A stretch of 64,000 bases of DNA from G963667075 sp963667075. Lineage in GTDB: Bacteria; Pseudomonadota; Alphaproteobacteria; Micavibrionales; Micavibrionaceae. Both the position numbers and the translations under genes were made by a program. Of this stretch, positions 35,118 through 43,834 are shown in pieces. The notes beneath the pieces were generated by a model. The model was not told the DNA's origin, made no database searches, and saw only the letters and a list, made by a program, of their open reading frames with translations. The stretch's first letter is position 1. The number at the start of each line of letters is the position of its first letter. The stretch lies in contig OY762938.1 of the NCBI GenBank assembly GCA_963667075.1, positions 1,178,001-1,242,000 on the forward strand, in the 5' to 3' direction.

Positions 35118-36800
35118 ATGGCATCTTATCAATATTGTTATGTAACAAAAGGTCTCGGGAAAACCTATCCGGGTGGAAAGACCGTATTAAATGACATTAC
35201 ATTGAGTTTTCTACCGGGGGCAAAGATTGGTGTTTTAGGGCCGAATGGTGCCGGTAAATCCACGCTCTTGAAAATTATGGCGGGGATTGAAAAGGATTAT
35301 CAGGGTGAGGCCTGGGCAGCGGATGGTGTTACGGTTGGCTATTTGCCGCAAGAGCCGGAGCTGGACCCATCAAAGAACGTACAGGAAAATGTCACTGAAG
35401 GCTTGGGCGAAATTAAAGTAATGCTGGATCGCTATAATGCGATAGGCACTGAAATGGCTGACCCGGACTGTGATATGGATGCCCTTTTAACAGAAATGGG
35501 TGAGCTTCAGGAAAAAATTGATGCCGTGGATGGTTGGTCTTTGGACCGTACAATTGAAATTGCTATGGATGCGTTACGTTGCCCCCCTGCTGATTCAGAT
35601 GTGTCCATGCTCTCTGGTGGTGAAAAAAGACGTGTGGCCTTGTGCCGGCTTTTATTACAAAAGCCTGATATTCTGCTGCTTGACGAGCCAACGAACCATT
35701 TAGATGCGGAAAGTAATGCGTGGCTGCAGCGTCACTTGTCTGATTATGCGGGCATGGTTGTTATGGTAACGCACGATCGTTATTTTCTGGATAATGTTAC
35801 AGGCTGGATTTTAGAGCTTGATCGTGGCAGGGGCATTCCTTACGAGGGCAATTATTCTGCTTATCTTGAGAAAAAACAAAAACGACTGGAGCAGGAAGCC
35901 AAACAGGAAGATGCAAGACAAAAAACATTGTCTCGTGAGCTGGAGTGGGTTCGTCAATCGCCAAAAGCACGGCAGGCCAAATCAAAAGCACGTATTACAG
36001 CGTATGAAGAATTGCTCTCAAAATCAGAAGGGGAAACGGTTCAAAGGGCTCAGATTGTTATTCCTGCGCCTGGACGTCTTGGCGATCTGGTTGTACAGGC
36101 TGATCATATCCGCAAAGGATTCGGTGAGTGTCTCCTGATTGAAGATTTATCCTTTAAATTGCCGCCGGGTGGTATTGTTGGTGTTATTGGCCCGAATGGT
36201 GCCGGTAAAACAACGCTGTTCCGTATGATTACAGGTCAGGAACAGCCGGATGAGGGTACTTTCCGTGTCGGTGATACGGTTCAGCTCGGCTATGTTGATC
36301 AAAGCCGCGATGCTCTGGATAATACAAAAACTGTCTGGGAAGAAATTTCGAATGAACAGGATATTATCAAGCTTGGAAAAATTGAAATGCAGAGCCGTGC
36401 TTATGTCTCTTCTTTCAATTTCCGGGGACCTGACCAGCAAAAGAAACTGGGGCAGTTGTCAGGCGGGGAGCGTAATCGTGTACATTTGGCCAAAATGCTG
36501 AAAAGCGGGGCTAATCTTTTGCTGCTTGACGAACCAACAAACGACCTGGATACAGAAACATTGTCTGCTCTGGAAGAAGCCCTTGAAAGCTTTGCCGGAT
36601 GCGCTGTCGTCATTTCACACGATCGCTGGTTCCTTGACCGTTTGGCAACACATATACTGGCTTTTGAAGGCGAATCTCAAGTTGTCTGGTTTGAGGGCAA
36701 TTATCAGGACTATGAAGAGGATCGCCGCCGCCGTCTCGGCGAGGACGCACAGCAGCCTCACCGTATCAAATACAAACCGCTTCGCAAAACCGGAAGCTGA
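35118..36800 (+). CDS. ettA: Energy-dependent translational throttle protein EttA (ABC-F)
   Basis: A 560-residue ABC-F ATPase with two nucleotide-binding domains. Walker A is GPNGAGKST (about 41-49) and again GPNGAGKTT (about 360); the signatures are LSGGEKRRVALCRLLL and LSGGERNRVHLAKML. The linker includes EWVRQSPKARQAKSKARI, and the toothed arm insertion is typical of EttA. It binds the ribosomal E site and gates elongation according to the ATP:ADP ratio. Size and motif order match EttA closely. Confidence 0.95.
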   Translation: MASYQYCYVTKGLGKTYPGGKTVLNDITLSFLPGAKIGVLGPNGAGKSTLLKIMAGIEKDYQGEAWAADGVTVGYLPQEPELDPSKNVQENVTEGLGEIKVMLDRYNAIGTEMADPDCDMDALLTEMGELQEKIDAVDGWSLDRTIEIAMDALRCPPADSDVSMLSGGEKRRVALCRLLLQKPDILLLDEPTNHLDAESNAWLQRHLSDYAGMVVMVTHDRYFLDNVTGWILELDRGRGIPYEGNYSAYLEKKQKRLEQEAKQEDARQKTLSRELEWVRQSPKARQAKSKARITAYEELLSKSEGETVQRAQIVIPAPGRLGDLVVQADHIRKGFGECLLIEDLSFKLPPGGIVGVIGPNGAGKTTLFRMITGQEQPDEGTFRVGDTVQLGYVDQSRDALDNTKTVWEEISNEQDIIKLGKIEMQSRAYVSSFNFRGPDQQKKLGQLSGGERNRVHLAKMLKSGANLLLLDEPTNDLDTETLSALEEALESFAGCAVVISHDRWFLDRLATHILAFEGESQVVWFEGNYQDYEEDRRRRLGEDAQQPHRIKYKPLRKTGS

Positions 36801-36906
36801 GGATGACACTACCGCAAGGAGCAGGGATGCGGCCAATATCAAAATTTTTTCATGATGCTCTCTTTCTGTGCGCAGCAATAATCGGATCTCTTCAGAAGTT
36901 TCTATA

Positions 36907-36926
36907 AAGGCCCCTGGTGGGGCCTT
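36907..36926. terminator. Bidirectional terminator hairpin after ettA
   Basis: A perfect 8-bp stem AAGGCCCC/GGGGCCTT with a 4-nt loop lies between the convergent ettA and the 36957-37436 gene. Runs of A/T are short, so termination efficiency is uncertain. Confidence 0.5.
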
Positions 36927-36956
36927 CTGGTGGTTACAAAAACGGAACAAAGCCTG

Positions 36957-37436
36957 TTATTGCAAGTGCAAGCCGCCGTTTTTGGTATAAAGACCAATGA
37001 CCTTATCTGTTTTCGGGTCTTTAACGTAGAACATATGGGGTTCTTTGTCTGTGGCTTCAAACACGTTGTCTACCATCTGGGTGACACGACGTTTGTCAAA
37101 GCCTGAGAGATGGTAAAAATTCGGCCCTACTTCAAGTACTGGAATGTCGTCATCCATATATTGTTTGCGTAGAATATCAGCCCGGTAAAAATCGTCAATA
37201 ATAGACAGGCGGTCGACTCTTTGAGCGGCCCAGTCATCGGGTGTCCATGCTTTGTCATTCCATTGCGTGTTGTGAGGGTCTTTTGCATTTTCGTAATGGG
37301 GTTGATAATCCTGATGATTCCAGTGTGCTGGCCACCAGCCTAAATAGATGCAGGGTTTTGGTTCTGCCTTTGCTGGAGAAATCATAACAGCACAAACAGC
37401 ACAAAACACTAAAAAATATAATGAAAACAGGCGCAT
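36957..37436 (-). CDS. Secreted hypothetical protein
   Basis: A 159-residue protein with a signal peptide (MRLFSLYFLVFCAVCAVMIS, cleavage near AKA-EPKP). The mature part is rich in Trp, Tyr and Asp (YLGWWPAHWNHQDYQPHYENA) and has no recognised domain. The ATG at 37436 is preferred over a TTG at 37460 because it starts the signal peptide cleanly. It is likely periplasmic. Confidence 0.65.
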   Translation of the reverse strand: MRLFSLYFLVFCAVCAVMISPAKAEPKPCIYLGWWPAHWNHQDYQPHYENAKDPHNTQWNDKAWTPDDWAAQRVDRLSIIDDFYRADILRKQYMDDDIPVLEVGPNFYHLSGFDKRRVTQMVDNVFEATDKEPHMFYVKDPKTDKVIGLYTKNGGLHLQ

Positions 37437-37491
37437 AATGGGGAAATCCTTAAAAATCAAGACAAATCTTATCCCATATTAACAAATTTTT

Positions 37492-37500
37492 TGCTATAAT
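37492..37500 (+). promoter_or_regulatory. Extended -10 promoter at the FlgC-like gene
   Basis: TGCTATAAT is a perfect extended -10, ending 6 bp before the ATG at 37507. Transcription would begin at or beside the start codon, suggesting a leaderless mRNA. Confidence 0.5.
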
Positions 37501-37506
37501 AGAAGC

Positions 37507-37923
37507 ATGTTAGACGCAATTTCTATAGCCTTGACCGGATTAGACGCCAGTGCCAAAAAAGCAGGGGCGGCGGCAAGTAATATTGCCAATATGACGACAA
37601 CAGGTGCTTTAAGTGCAGAGAATGGCCCTGCACCTTATACACCACAGACGGTTGTTCAAAGCACTATCACAGACACAAACGGTAACTCTTTAGGTGTTAA
37701 AAGCACATTTGCCGCTAAAGATCCTGCTTTTGTACCAGCCTATAGCCCTAATGCACCATTTGCCGATAGTGCCGGTTTGATTGGTGTGCCAAACGTAGAT
37801 ATGGCAGAAGAAGCCGTAAACCTTAAGCTTGCAGAACTTTCATATAAGGCTAACCTCAAGACGATTGAGACGGAAAAAGAAATGTCTGAAGAACTCTTTC
37901 GAATTTTCGACGAAAAAGTTTGA
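37507..37923 (+). CDS. Orphan FlgC-like flagellar rod protein
   Basis: A 138-residue protein with the N-terminal rod signature ISIALTGLDASAKKAGAAASNIANMTT and the C-terminal flg_bbr_C signature VDMAEEAVNLKLAELSYKANLKTIETEKEM. This is the minimal FlgC/FlgB-like rod architecture, with a short variable middle. No other flagellar gene lies nearby. No conventional RBS is visible; an extended -10 ends 6 bp before the ATG. It may be a flagellar gene placed outside its cluster. Confidence 0.78.
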   Translation: MLDAISIALTGLDASAKKAGAAASNIANMTTTGALSAENGPAPYTPQTVVQSTITDTNGNSLGVKSTFAAKDPAFVPAYSPNAPFADSAGLIGVPNVDMAEEAVNLKLAELSYKANLKTIETEKEMSEELFRIFDEKV

Positions 37924-37956
37924 TTCGCCTTCATTTGCGTGCAACTTATATAAAGT

Positions 37957-39315
37957 ATGAACGCGATGAAAAAACGTATATTGGACTATGATCAACAGGT
38001 CCCCCGCTACACAAGTTATCCAACGGCGCCTCATTTTAAGGAAGGTTTCTCGTCGGCTGGTTATAAGAATTGGTTAAGTACTCTTTCTGGAAACGAAAAA
38101 GTTTCTCTTTATCTGCACGTGCCGTTTTGCGCCAATATGTGCTGGTATTGTGGCTGTCATACAAAAATTTCCAAGCGTTATGAACCAGCCAGAGAATATG
38201 TTGCGCTTTTAAAAAGGGAAATGGTGTTATTGTCGGCTCATCTTGCTGAGAGGCTAAAAATTCATCATCTGCATTTTGGTGGCGGCTCGCCGACTTTTAT
38301 AAGAGCTGATGATTTTGAAAGGCTTATGGCAGCCCTTCGTGCACAGTTCTCTTTTGCCACGGAAGCTGAGCTTGCTATTGAGGTTGATCCCAGAACGCTC
38401 TCTTTGGATCATATAAAGATGTATGCTAAAACAGGCGTTACACGGGTGAGTCTCGGGGTTCAGGACGTTAATGAGAAAGTTCTAGAGGCCGTAAACAGAA
38501 CGCAGGATTTTGCCCTGTCCTATAATGCTGTTCAGGCTTTCCGTGAAAGAGGGATTAAACGCATTAATGTCGATTTAATGTATGGTTTGCCGCATCAGAC
38601 GCTTGAAACGATGCGTACGACAATCGAAAAAACGCTGACCCTAAATCCGGATCGTATCTCTTTGTTCGGTTACGCACATGTGCCATGGATGAAAAAACAC
38701 ATGGCTTTGATTGATGAAAAAGTGCTGCCGGATAAATCCTTGCGTTATGATTTATTTGAAAGTGCAGCAAAAATGCTGCAGCAGGCAGGCTATGCTGCCA
38801 TTGGCATAGACCATTTTGTACGTGCGGATGATCCTATGGCCGCTGCTGCAAAAAAGGGGAAATTACAGCGTAACTTTCAAGGTTACACAACGGATACAGC
38901 CGATGTTTTGCTGGGACTGGGGGTTTCATCAATCGGAAAGCTGCCGCAGGGCTATGTGCAAAATTTCCGTGGTATGGCTCCCTATAAAGAGGCTTTGTTA
39001 AACGGCCTTTTACCGGTAGAAAAAAACTGCAGCATTTCTAGCGAGGATGTTTTACGCAGTACGGTAATTGAACGGCTGATGTGTGATTTTGAGGCCGATA
39101 TTCCGCATATTTGTAAGAAATATGGATACCACAGCCATTACCTCTCCAAGGAAACGGAGTCTCTGCGGCCTCTTGAAAAAGAGGGATTTCTTACAATTAA
39201 AAATAACGGTAAAGTCACTATAAATAAAGAAGCCCGGCAAATGGTTCGGGTGGCTTGCGCAGCCTTTGATCTTTACTTTCAGGAAATAAAAAAACGGCAC
39301 GCGACGGCTATCTGA
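37957..39315 (+). CDS. hemN: Oxygen-independent coproporphyrinogen III oxidase
   Basis: A 452-residue radical SAM enzyme of haem synthesis that decarboxylates coproporphyrinogen III to protoporphyrinogen IX. The 4Fe-4S motif CxxxCxxC lies in PFCANMCWYCGCHT. Other HemN features are HFGGGSPTF, EVDPRTL, VSLGVQD, NVDLMYGLPHQT and GIDHFVRADDP. The N-terminal VPRYTSYPTA segment is specific to true HemN rather than HemW. Length matches the family. Confidence 0.95.
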   Translation: MNAMKKRILDYDQQVPRYTSYPTAPHFKEGFSSAGYKNWLSTLSGNEKVSLYLHVPFCANMCWYCGCHTKISKRYEPAREYVALLKREMVLLSAHLAERLKIHHLHFGGGSPTFIRADDFERLMAALRAQFSFATEAELAIEVDPRTLSLDHIKMYAKTGVTRVSLGVQDVNEKVLEAVNRTQDFALSYNAVQAFRERGIKRINVDLMYGLPHQTLETMRTTIEKTLTLNPDRISLFGYAHVPWMKKHMALIDEKVLPDKSLRYDLFESAAKMLQQAGYAAIGIDHFVRADDPMAAAAKKGKLQRNFQGYTTDTADVLLGLGVSSIGKLPQGYVQNFRGMAPYKEALLNGLLPVEKNCSISSEDVLRSTVIERLMCDFEADIPHICKKYGYHSHYLSKETESLRPLEKEGFLTIKNNGKVTINKEARQMVRVACAAFDLYFQEIKKRHATAI

Positions 39316-39359
39316 TTTCTAACGAAACGAAGATCTTGAGGGTTATGCTAATAAAGCAC

Positions 39360-39388
39360 TTGAAAAAGGAACAAAGACCCATTATTGA
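39360..39388 (+). promoter_or_regulatory. Probable promoter of tRNA-Val
   Basis: TTGAAA (39360-39365), a 17-nt spacer and TATTGA (39383-39388) lie 22 bp upstream of the tRNA 5' end. Confidence 0.5.
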
Positions 39389-39410
39389 TATGGACTTCTT
39401 CTTGAAAGAA

Positions 39411-39485
39411 GGGCGGTTAGCTCAGCGGTAGAGCACTTGCTCGACACGCAAGGGGTCACTGGTTCAATCCCAGTACCGCCCACCA
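39411..39485 (+). tRNA. tRNA-Val (GAC), with C at position 33
   Basis: A 75-nt tRNA with encoded CCA. Acceptor stem GGGCGGT/ACCGCCC, D-arm GCTC...GAGC, anticodon stem CTTGC/GCAAG and T-arm ACTGG/CCAGT all pair. The loop is TCGACAC, so the anticodon is GAC, but position 33 is C instead of the near-universal U. The last 18 nt belong to the att repeat of the element inserted downstream. Confidence 0.88.
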
Positions 39486-39487
39486 TT
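39468..39487. repeat. att site (left) of mini-element
   Basis: A 20-bp sequence, TCCCAGTACCGCCCACCATT, covering the T-arm and acceptor 3' end of tRNA-Val; identical to 43628-43647. Confidence 0.85.
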
Positions 39488-39575
39488 CCCCTCTAAGGGA
39501 TTGATATTTAACAAACTTATTGATTTAAAATCGTTTTTCTTCCGATTTGGTACACAAATATGGTACACAACACGG

Positions 39576-41300
39576 ATGGAAAACGACGTGCCGAAGATAC
39601 CCGGATTGCAGCTTAGGGGACAAACATACTATTTGCGCCTGCGTGTCCCAACGGACATTGCAAATGATTACGGCAAGTCTGAAGTTATCAAAACCCTCGC
39701 TACAAAAGATTACAGCGAAGCCCGTAAACGCATAGGCAATGCCCGCGCACAGATCGAAAGCGAATTTGATGAGCTGCGTTTAAAATTAAAAGCCCAAAAA
39801 GATGAGCCGGACATGCTCTCGCTCTACAATAAATATGAATTAGAGCGGCTCGCCATACGTTGGTTTCACGATTACAAACAGAAGAAATCCGACGTATCAG
39901 GTGGTACACATCCCGATGCCGACGCAGATGAAATCCTTGCCGAATTAGAAAACGATATGCTGACCTATGATGCCGAAGCCAAAGGTGTCAGTAAAACAGC
40001 TGAACATCACGGCATGACTATTGGCGGTCGTTATCTGAAAAAACTGGGTATCACATACAATTCTAAATCAGATGCTTTCAAAACCTTCGGACAGTATATG
40101 AGCCGTGCACTGGCAGAGAGCGCAAAACAAGATTTAAGACAATGGACGAAGAAGCCTTACGCCGTTCACGATGAAATGTTTATCCAAGGCAGTGGCAATC
40201 CATATCAAGCTTCTAACCTGCCCAAGAAGACAATCACCGAACTCTGTGATGAATATATCAATGACCCCGCCGCACAGCACAGGCAAGGCACGCTAAAAAA
40301 CTACACCGTCATGTTCAGGGCTTTAAAAGAAATGCTCGGCGAGGACACTTTGATCCGCGACATTACCCGCGCAGACTGCAAGAAAGTTCGTGATTTGCTT
40401 ATGAAACTCCCATCAAATGCGACTAAGAAAGCACCGGGAAAAACATTACAAGAAGCGGTAAAGCTTGGTCAGAAACATGGTTGGCAAACGCTCTCGACGA
40501 AAAGCATCAATAATTACCTCGGCGTATTAGCCACGCTCCTTAATTATGCTAAAAGCGAGGGATATATTCACGATAACCCGGCAACAGGCTTGAAGGTAAA
40601 ATCGAAAAAGAAAAGCAAAGATCGTTATCCCTTCGACAAAGAACAACTCAAGACAATATTTTCTGCCCCGCTCTATACGGGGTGTAAAGACGATGGGCAT
40701 GGATATAACATACCCGGCCCCAATATCATTAAACGCACACGCTTTTGGATTCCGCTTATTGCGTTATATTCAGGAATGCGGCTGAATGAGATATGCCAGC
40801 TTGAAACCGCTGACTTTGTTCAAAAAAATGGAGTTGATGTAATCTTAGTGCGGGAGGACAGCGAAAACGGAGACGGCAGCAAACAACTGAAAACTGACGC
40901 ATCGGTTCGCTTCATACCGATCCATCCTGAATTAAAGAAAATTGGCCTATTAGATTATATTGCCGAGATTAAAAAAGGTGGTCACACGCACGTTTGGCCA
41001 GATATAAAAAAAGATAACCAAGGCTACTACTCAGACCGTTTTTCCAAGTGGTTTGCAAGATTTTTAGAACAATCAGGCGCAAAGAAAAGCAAGACCAGCT
41101 TTCACAGCTTCCGCCACAATTTTAGAACCAATATCGGTAATGCAGAATTAGCATACGATGTTGCTGTGTCACTTGGCGGATGGGCTGCTCAAGGCGTTCA
41201 AGGCGGATATGTGGGTAAACTCTCCCCCGTTGTGCTTTATGAGAATATTTCAAAGATCAAATATCCAGAATTAGACTTGTCGCATTTGTATAAAAAATAG
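39576..41300 (+). CDS. Tyrosine integrase of the mini-element
   Basis: A 574-residue tyrosine recombinase with a long N-terminal region. The arm-binding domain (about 1-60) is QLRGQTYYLRLRVPTDIANDYG, as in DUF6538-type integrases. The core-binding domain spans about 220-330. The catalytic domain has YSGMRLNEICQLE, SFHSFRHNFRTNI (His-x-x-Arg) and a C-terminal GGYVG tyrosine; the usual LGH is LGGW here. The ATG at 39576 replaces a TTG at 39501 that would put upstream DNA into the protein. It lies 90 bp from the tRNA and reads away from it. Confidence 0.88.
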   Translation: MENDVPKIPGLQLRGQTYYLRLRVPTDIANDYGKSEVIKTLATKDYSEARKRIGNARAQIESEFDELRLKLKAQKDEPDMLSLYNKYELERLAIRWFHDYKQKKSDVSGGTHPDADADEILAELENDMLTYDAEAKGVSKTAEHHGMTIGGRYLKKLGITYNSKSDAFKTFGQYMSRALAESAKQDLRQWTKKPYAVHDEMFIQGSGNPYQASNLPKKTITELCDEYINDPAAQHRQGTLKNYTVMFRALKEMLGEDTLIRDITRADCKKVRDLLMKLPSNATKKAPGKTLQEAVKLGQKHGWQTLSTKSINNYLGVLATLLNYAKSEGYIHDNPATGLKVKSKKKSKDRYPFDKEQLKTIFSAPLYTGCKDDGHGYNIPGPNIIKRTRFWIPLIALYSGMRLNEICQLETADFVQKNGVDVILVREDSENGDGSKQLKTDASVRFIPIHPELKKIGLLDYIAEIKKGGHTHVWPDIKKDNQGYYSDRFSKWFARFLEQSGAKKSKTSFHSFRHNFRTNIGNAELAYDVAVSLGGWAAQGVQGGYVGKLSPVVLYENISKIKYPELDLSHLYKK

Positions 41301-41311
41301 AGAATGCGGCT

Positions 41312-42124
41312 ATGGGCATCGCTTTTAAAAAATTCAAGCTGCGGCAGGTCAGCGAAAAGATATCTGCGGATGACTTCACCGAAACGGCGATACCGGAAAC
41401 GTGGATTGCCGAAGAATTCCTAGACATTCCTGCTGTTATCCTCCGACCAACAATCGACAAACTTGTTGTGCGATATAATTTGCAAGACATCAAAAATAAA
41501 GCAGGTGCTAAAGGTGCTATCTTAGAGAAATTAAATTCGCTTTCATCTTCTTCAAAGCACCCTGAATACAAAGCGATTCCACAAGACAAAAAGGGATTCT
41601 ACAACAACTTTGAACTCACTCCACCCGATGCAAACTCAAGCGTGCTCATACAGCTTAATCCTGTCAAAAAGAGCAATCACTTCATGCGCCTTACATTCAA
41701 TCCCACGAAACTAACAAAACAAGGTGTTGCGTTTTTAATATCTGAAATAGAGAAATTCTCAGATGGACACATAAAATATGACAGTCTTGCAAAAACGAAA
41801 AACACAATCGCCGACATTCATATCGCCGTCGATATTCTAGGCATCGCGCTCGACGATATGGAAGTGCGATATTATAAAGATAGTAAATCAAAGCTATTCA
41901 CCAGCGATACTGGACGCAAACAATCACAATATTTAAACTTTACAAAAGATACGAAATCAATCGCATACGTGTACGATAAAAGGCGCGAACTAATAGATAA
42001 CCAACAAAAGCCAAAATATAAGAACGCTCTGCATGTACGCGTAGAAAGACGTATCGAAACCGATACACACGACATGGAGACGCTTGTAACGCTTTATGCC
42101 AAGGGTTACTTTTCAACAAAGTAG
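41312..42124 (+). CDS. Putative replication initiator (Rep_trans-like)
   Basis: A 270-residue protein. The second half (IADIHIAVDILGIALDDMEV, YYKDSKSKLFTSD, SIAYVYDKRRELID, LHVRVERRIETD) resembles the Rep_trans/replication initiation factor family of rolling-circle plasmids and phages, where the YDK and RxE segments are conserved. I could not locate a catalytic Tyr with confidence. It starts 12 bp after the integrase stop, in the same transcript. A replication role would fit a small integrated plasmid or satellite; moderate certainty. Confidence 0.55.
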   Translation: MGIAFKKFKLRQVSEKISADDFTETAIPETWIAEEFLDIPAVILRPTIDKLVVRYNLQDIKNKAGAKGAILEKLNSLSSSSKHPEYKAIPQDKKGFYNNFELTPPDANSSVLIQLNPVKKSNHFMRLTFNPTKLTKQGVAFLISEIEKFSDGHIKYDSLAKTKNTIADIHIAVDILGIALDDMEVRYYKDSKSKLFTSDTGRKQSQYLNFTKDTKSIAYVYDKRRELIDNQQKPKYKNALHVRVERRIETDTHDMETLVTLYAKGYFSTK

Positions 42125-42135
42125 CCCAAAAAGTA

Positions 42136-43485
42136 TTGGTAATTACAGACCCTTCCGCTCTACAAAACGCCTCAAATCAGTCAGTAACGACCTATGAAAT
42201 ACAACAAGGCGACAATTGCACAAACACACATGTTATTTCCAAAAGGTGGGGTAAGATCGCTGGTGCTAATGTTGAAAGTCGTATCGCCGCCGGGGAATGC
42301 TTAGAAAAAAGCACAACACAATTATCAGAAGCAGAAGCCATTTTCTTTAATGATAATATCAATTTGAATGACGGTTACCAGAAATATGGCAGCCTTAAGC
42401 GTAGGGTTGTCTTTATAGATTACATAGAGATACTAAAAAATACAGGAAACACATTCGATACCATATACCGCTACAGTGAAATTTCCGCGCAACCTTTCGC
42501 CTACCCCCTAAGTTTTGGCCCTATTTTAGGAGCTGGTGGCGGAAACATGTCATTGAACTTCGGTTTCTTCCACATGAGCAAGACTGTAAACAATCCCGGC
42601 CTCTCTTACGGCAACCCAATTCAAGAGTTTAAGCCACAAATGGAGACAATATTTGGGGAAGCCTTAAAGCCTATTAAGCCAGCTGAACAAGATACTAAGC
42701 AGCTGGTCAAAGATGCCTTGCAAAGTAATAAACAAGATAATTCAGCGGGCTTAGCCATGATTGGTAATCTCCTTGCTGATCTTTACTTGAAAAGGAAGAC
42801 GCCCACAGATGAAGATATGCAACTCGTAATCCAAGCTTTAAAGGATGATCGCACTACAGAATGGTTCCACCTGAGCAACTTCACGTGGCTATGGGGTGAT
42901 AAAAGAGGCTCAGTACCCGAAAAGTATGCCCAAGAGCTCGCTAATAGAATTTTGAGAAAGAAAAATATCGAAGAGGCTGCTAGGGCAATACGTTTTCTTC
43001 CAAATGGAGATGCCGCCATCATATACCCGCAATTGGAACAGATTACCCGCGACAAGGTATTGCGTGAGCGTGCATATGGAGCTGTTATTCGATTAGGAGA
43101 TGGTGGAGAAAAAGCGGTTCCAGAATACATCAATATTTTAGAGGAATATAAAGCTGCATTAAATGACCCAGGATATAATTCGAGAAAACAAAAATTACGC
43201 GAAATGGGAGATGCGCCTGTTGGAGCTATAATTGGCCTTTGTCGACTCGGCAACAACGCCTTACCTGCCAAAGACGCTTTATACGCCTTAATAAATGAAG
43301 AACGACCTCAATGGACAATTGGCGGCTTAGCGTTAGATGCTTTAATTCAAATGGGCTTTGCCGAAGAATTACAGCAAAGATATAAATCCAATGAAAACTT
43401 TTTAAACGAAATTAAAAGAGCCATAAGTAAAAAGCAAAGAGCAGGCAAAAAAGGAAAATCGTTCTGTAGCAGCCGTATTATATAA
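42136..43485 (+). CDS. HEAT-repeat-like hypothetical protein, possibly 5'-truncated
   Basis: A protein of up to 449 residues. The N-terminal half is unassigned (VTTYEIQQGDNCTNTHVISK, then a Gly-rich GPILGAGGGNMSLNFGFF). The C-terminal 250 residues are helical repeats of HEAT type (RAIRFLPNGDAAIIYPQLEQ, then GAVIRLGDGGEKAVPEYIN). The only start near the beginning is TTG at 42136, without an RBS, and the frame stays open another 114 bp upstream into the previous gene. The natural 5' end may therefore be lost. Function unknown. Confidence 0.5.
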   Translation: MVITDPSALQNASNQSVTTYEIQQGDNCTNTHVISKRWGKIAGANVESRIAAGECLEKSTTQLSEAEAIFFNDNINLNDGYQKYGSLKRRVVFIDYIEILKNTGNTFDTIYRYSEISAQPFAYPLSFGPILGAGGGNMSLNFGFFHMSKTVNNPGLSYGNPIQEFKPQMETIFGEALKPIKPAEQDTKQLVKDALQSNKQDNSAGLAMIGNLLADLYLKRKTPTDEDMQLVIQALKDDRTTEWFHLSNFTWLWGDKRGSVPEKYAQELANRILRKKNIEEAARAIRFLPNGDAAIIYPQLEQITRDKVLRERAYGAVIRLGDGGEKAVPEYINILEEYKAALNDPGYNSRKQKLREMGDAPVGAIIGLCRLGNNALPAKDALYALINEERPQWTIGGLALDALIQMGFAEELQQRYKSNENFLNEIKRAISKKQRAGKKGKSFCSSRII

Positions 43486-43627
43486 CCACCCCATCCCCCA
43501 TTATGGGATTGAACCGAATAAACACTTGCACTCAGCAGGCATATTGCTACACTGCGCTGGTACACAAAAATTAGAAATGCGATTTTTAATTTATTGAATA
43601 TCAGTTAGTTAGGTTATTACTGCAAAT

Positions 43628-43647
43628 TCCCAGTACCGCCCACCATT
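43628..43647. repeat. att site (right) of mini-element
   Basis: The second copy of the 20-bp tRNA-Val end. It lies in the 349-bp gene-free stretch 43486-43834. That stretch also holds TGGTACACAAA (43558-43568), matching the paired copies near 39548 and 39561, possibly integrase arm sites. Nothing else is seen there. Confidence 0.85.
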
Positions 43648-43834
43648 TTTCTAAATCCCATATGTATATCAGTTACATAGCTCTTTGGCGTTTCTAGGTG
43701 TGTCATAAAGTGAGGCATCACTATGACTTTTCTGCGCTATTTAACGCTATCTCGTTACAATATTTATTGTTACCGCTTTCCGATTTCTAAAGCTCTCCAT
43801 CCTGTCCAGTTTTTTAGGACCAGCTCTGAGTGAG

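Larger units (their letters stand above)
39468..43647 (+). mobile_element. 4.2-kb integrative mini-element in tRNA-Val
   Basis: Flanked by 20-bp direct repeats of the tRNA-Val 3' end (39468-39487 and 43628-43647). It carries an integrase, a replication-initiator-like gene and a HEAT-repeat-like gene, all rightward. It is too small for a phage and has no structural genes, so it resembles a minimal satellite or integrated plasmid. TGGTACACAA repeats occur near both ends. Confidence 0.78.

Noticed and set aside
39501..39575. TTG start for the mini-element integrase
   Set aside because: It would translate DNA next to the att site into a segment unlike integrase N-termini.
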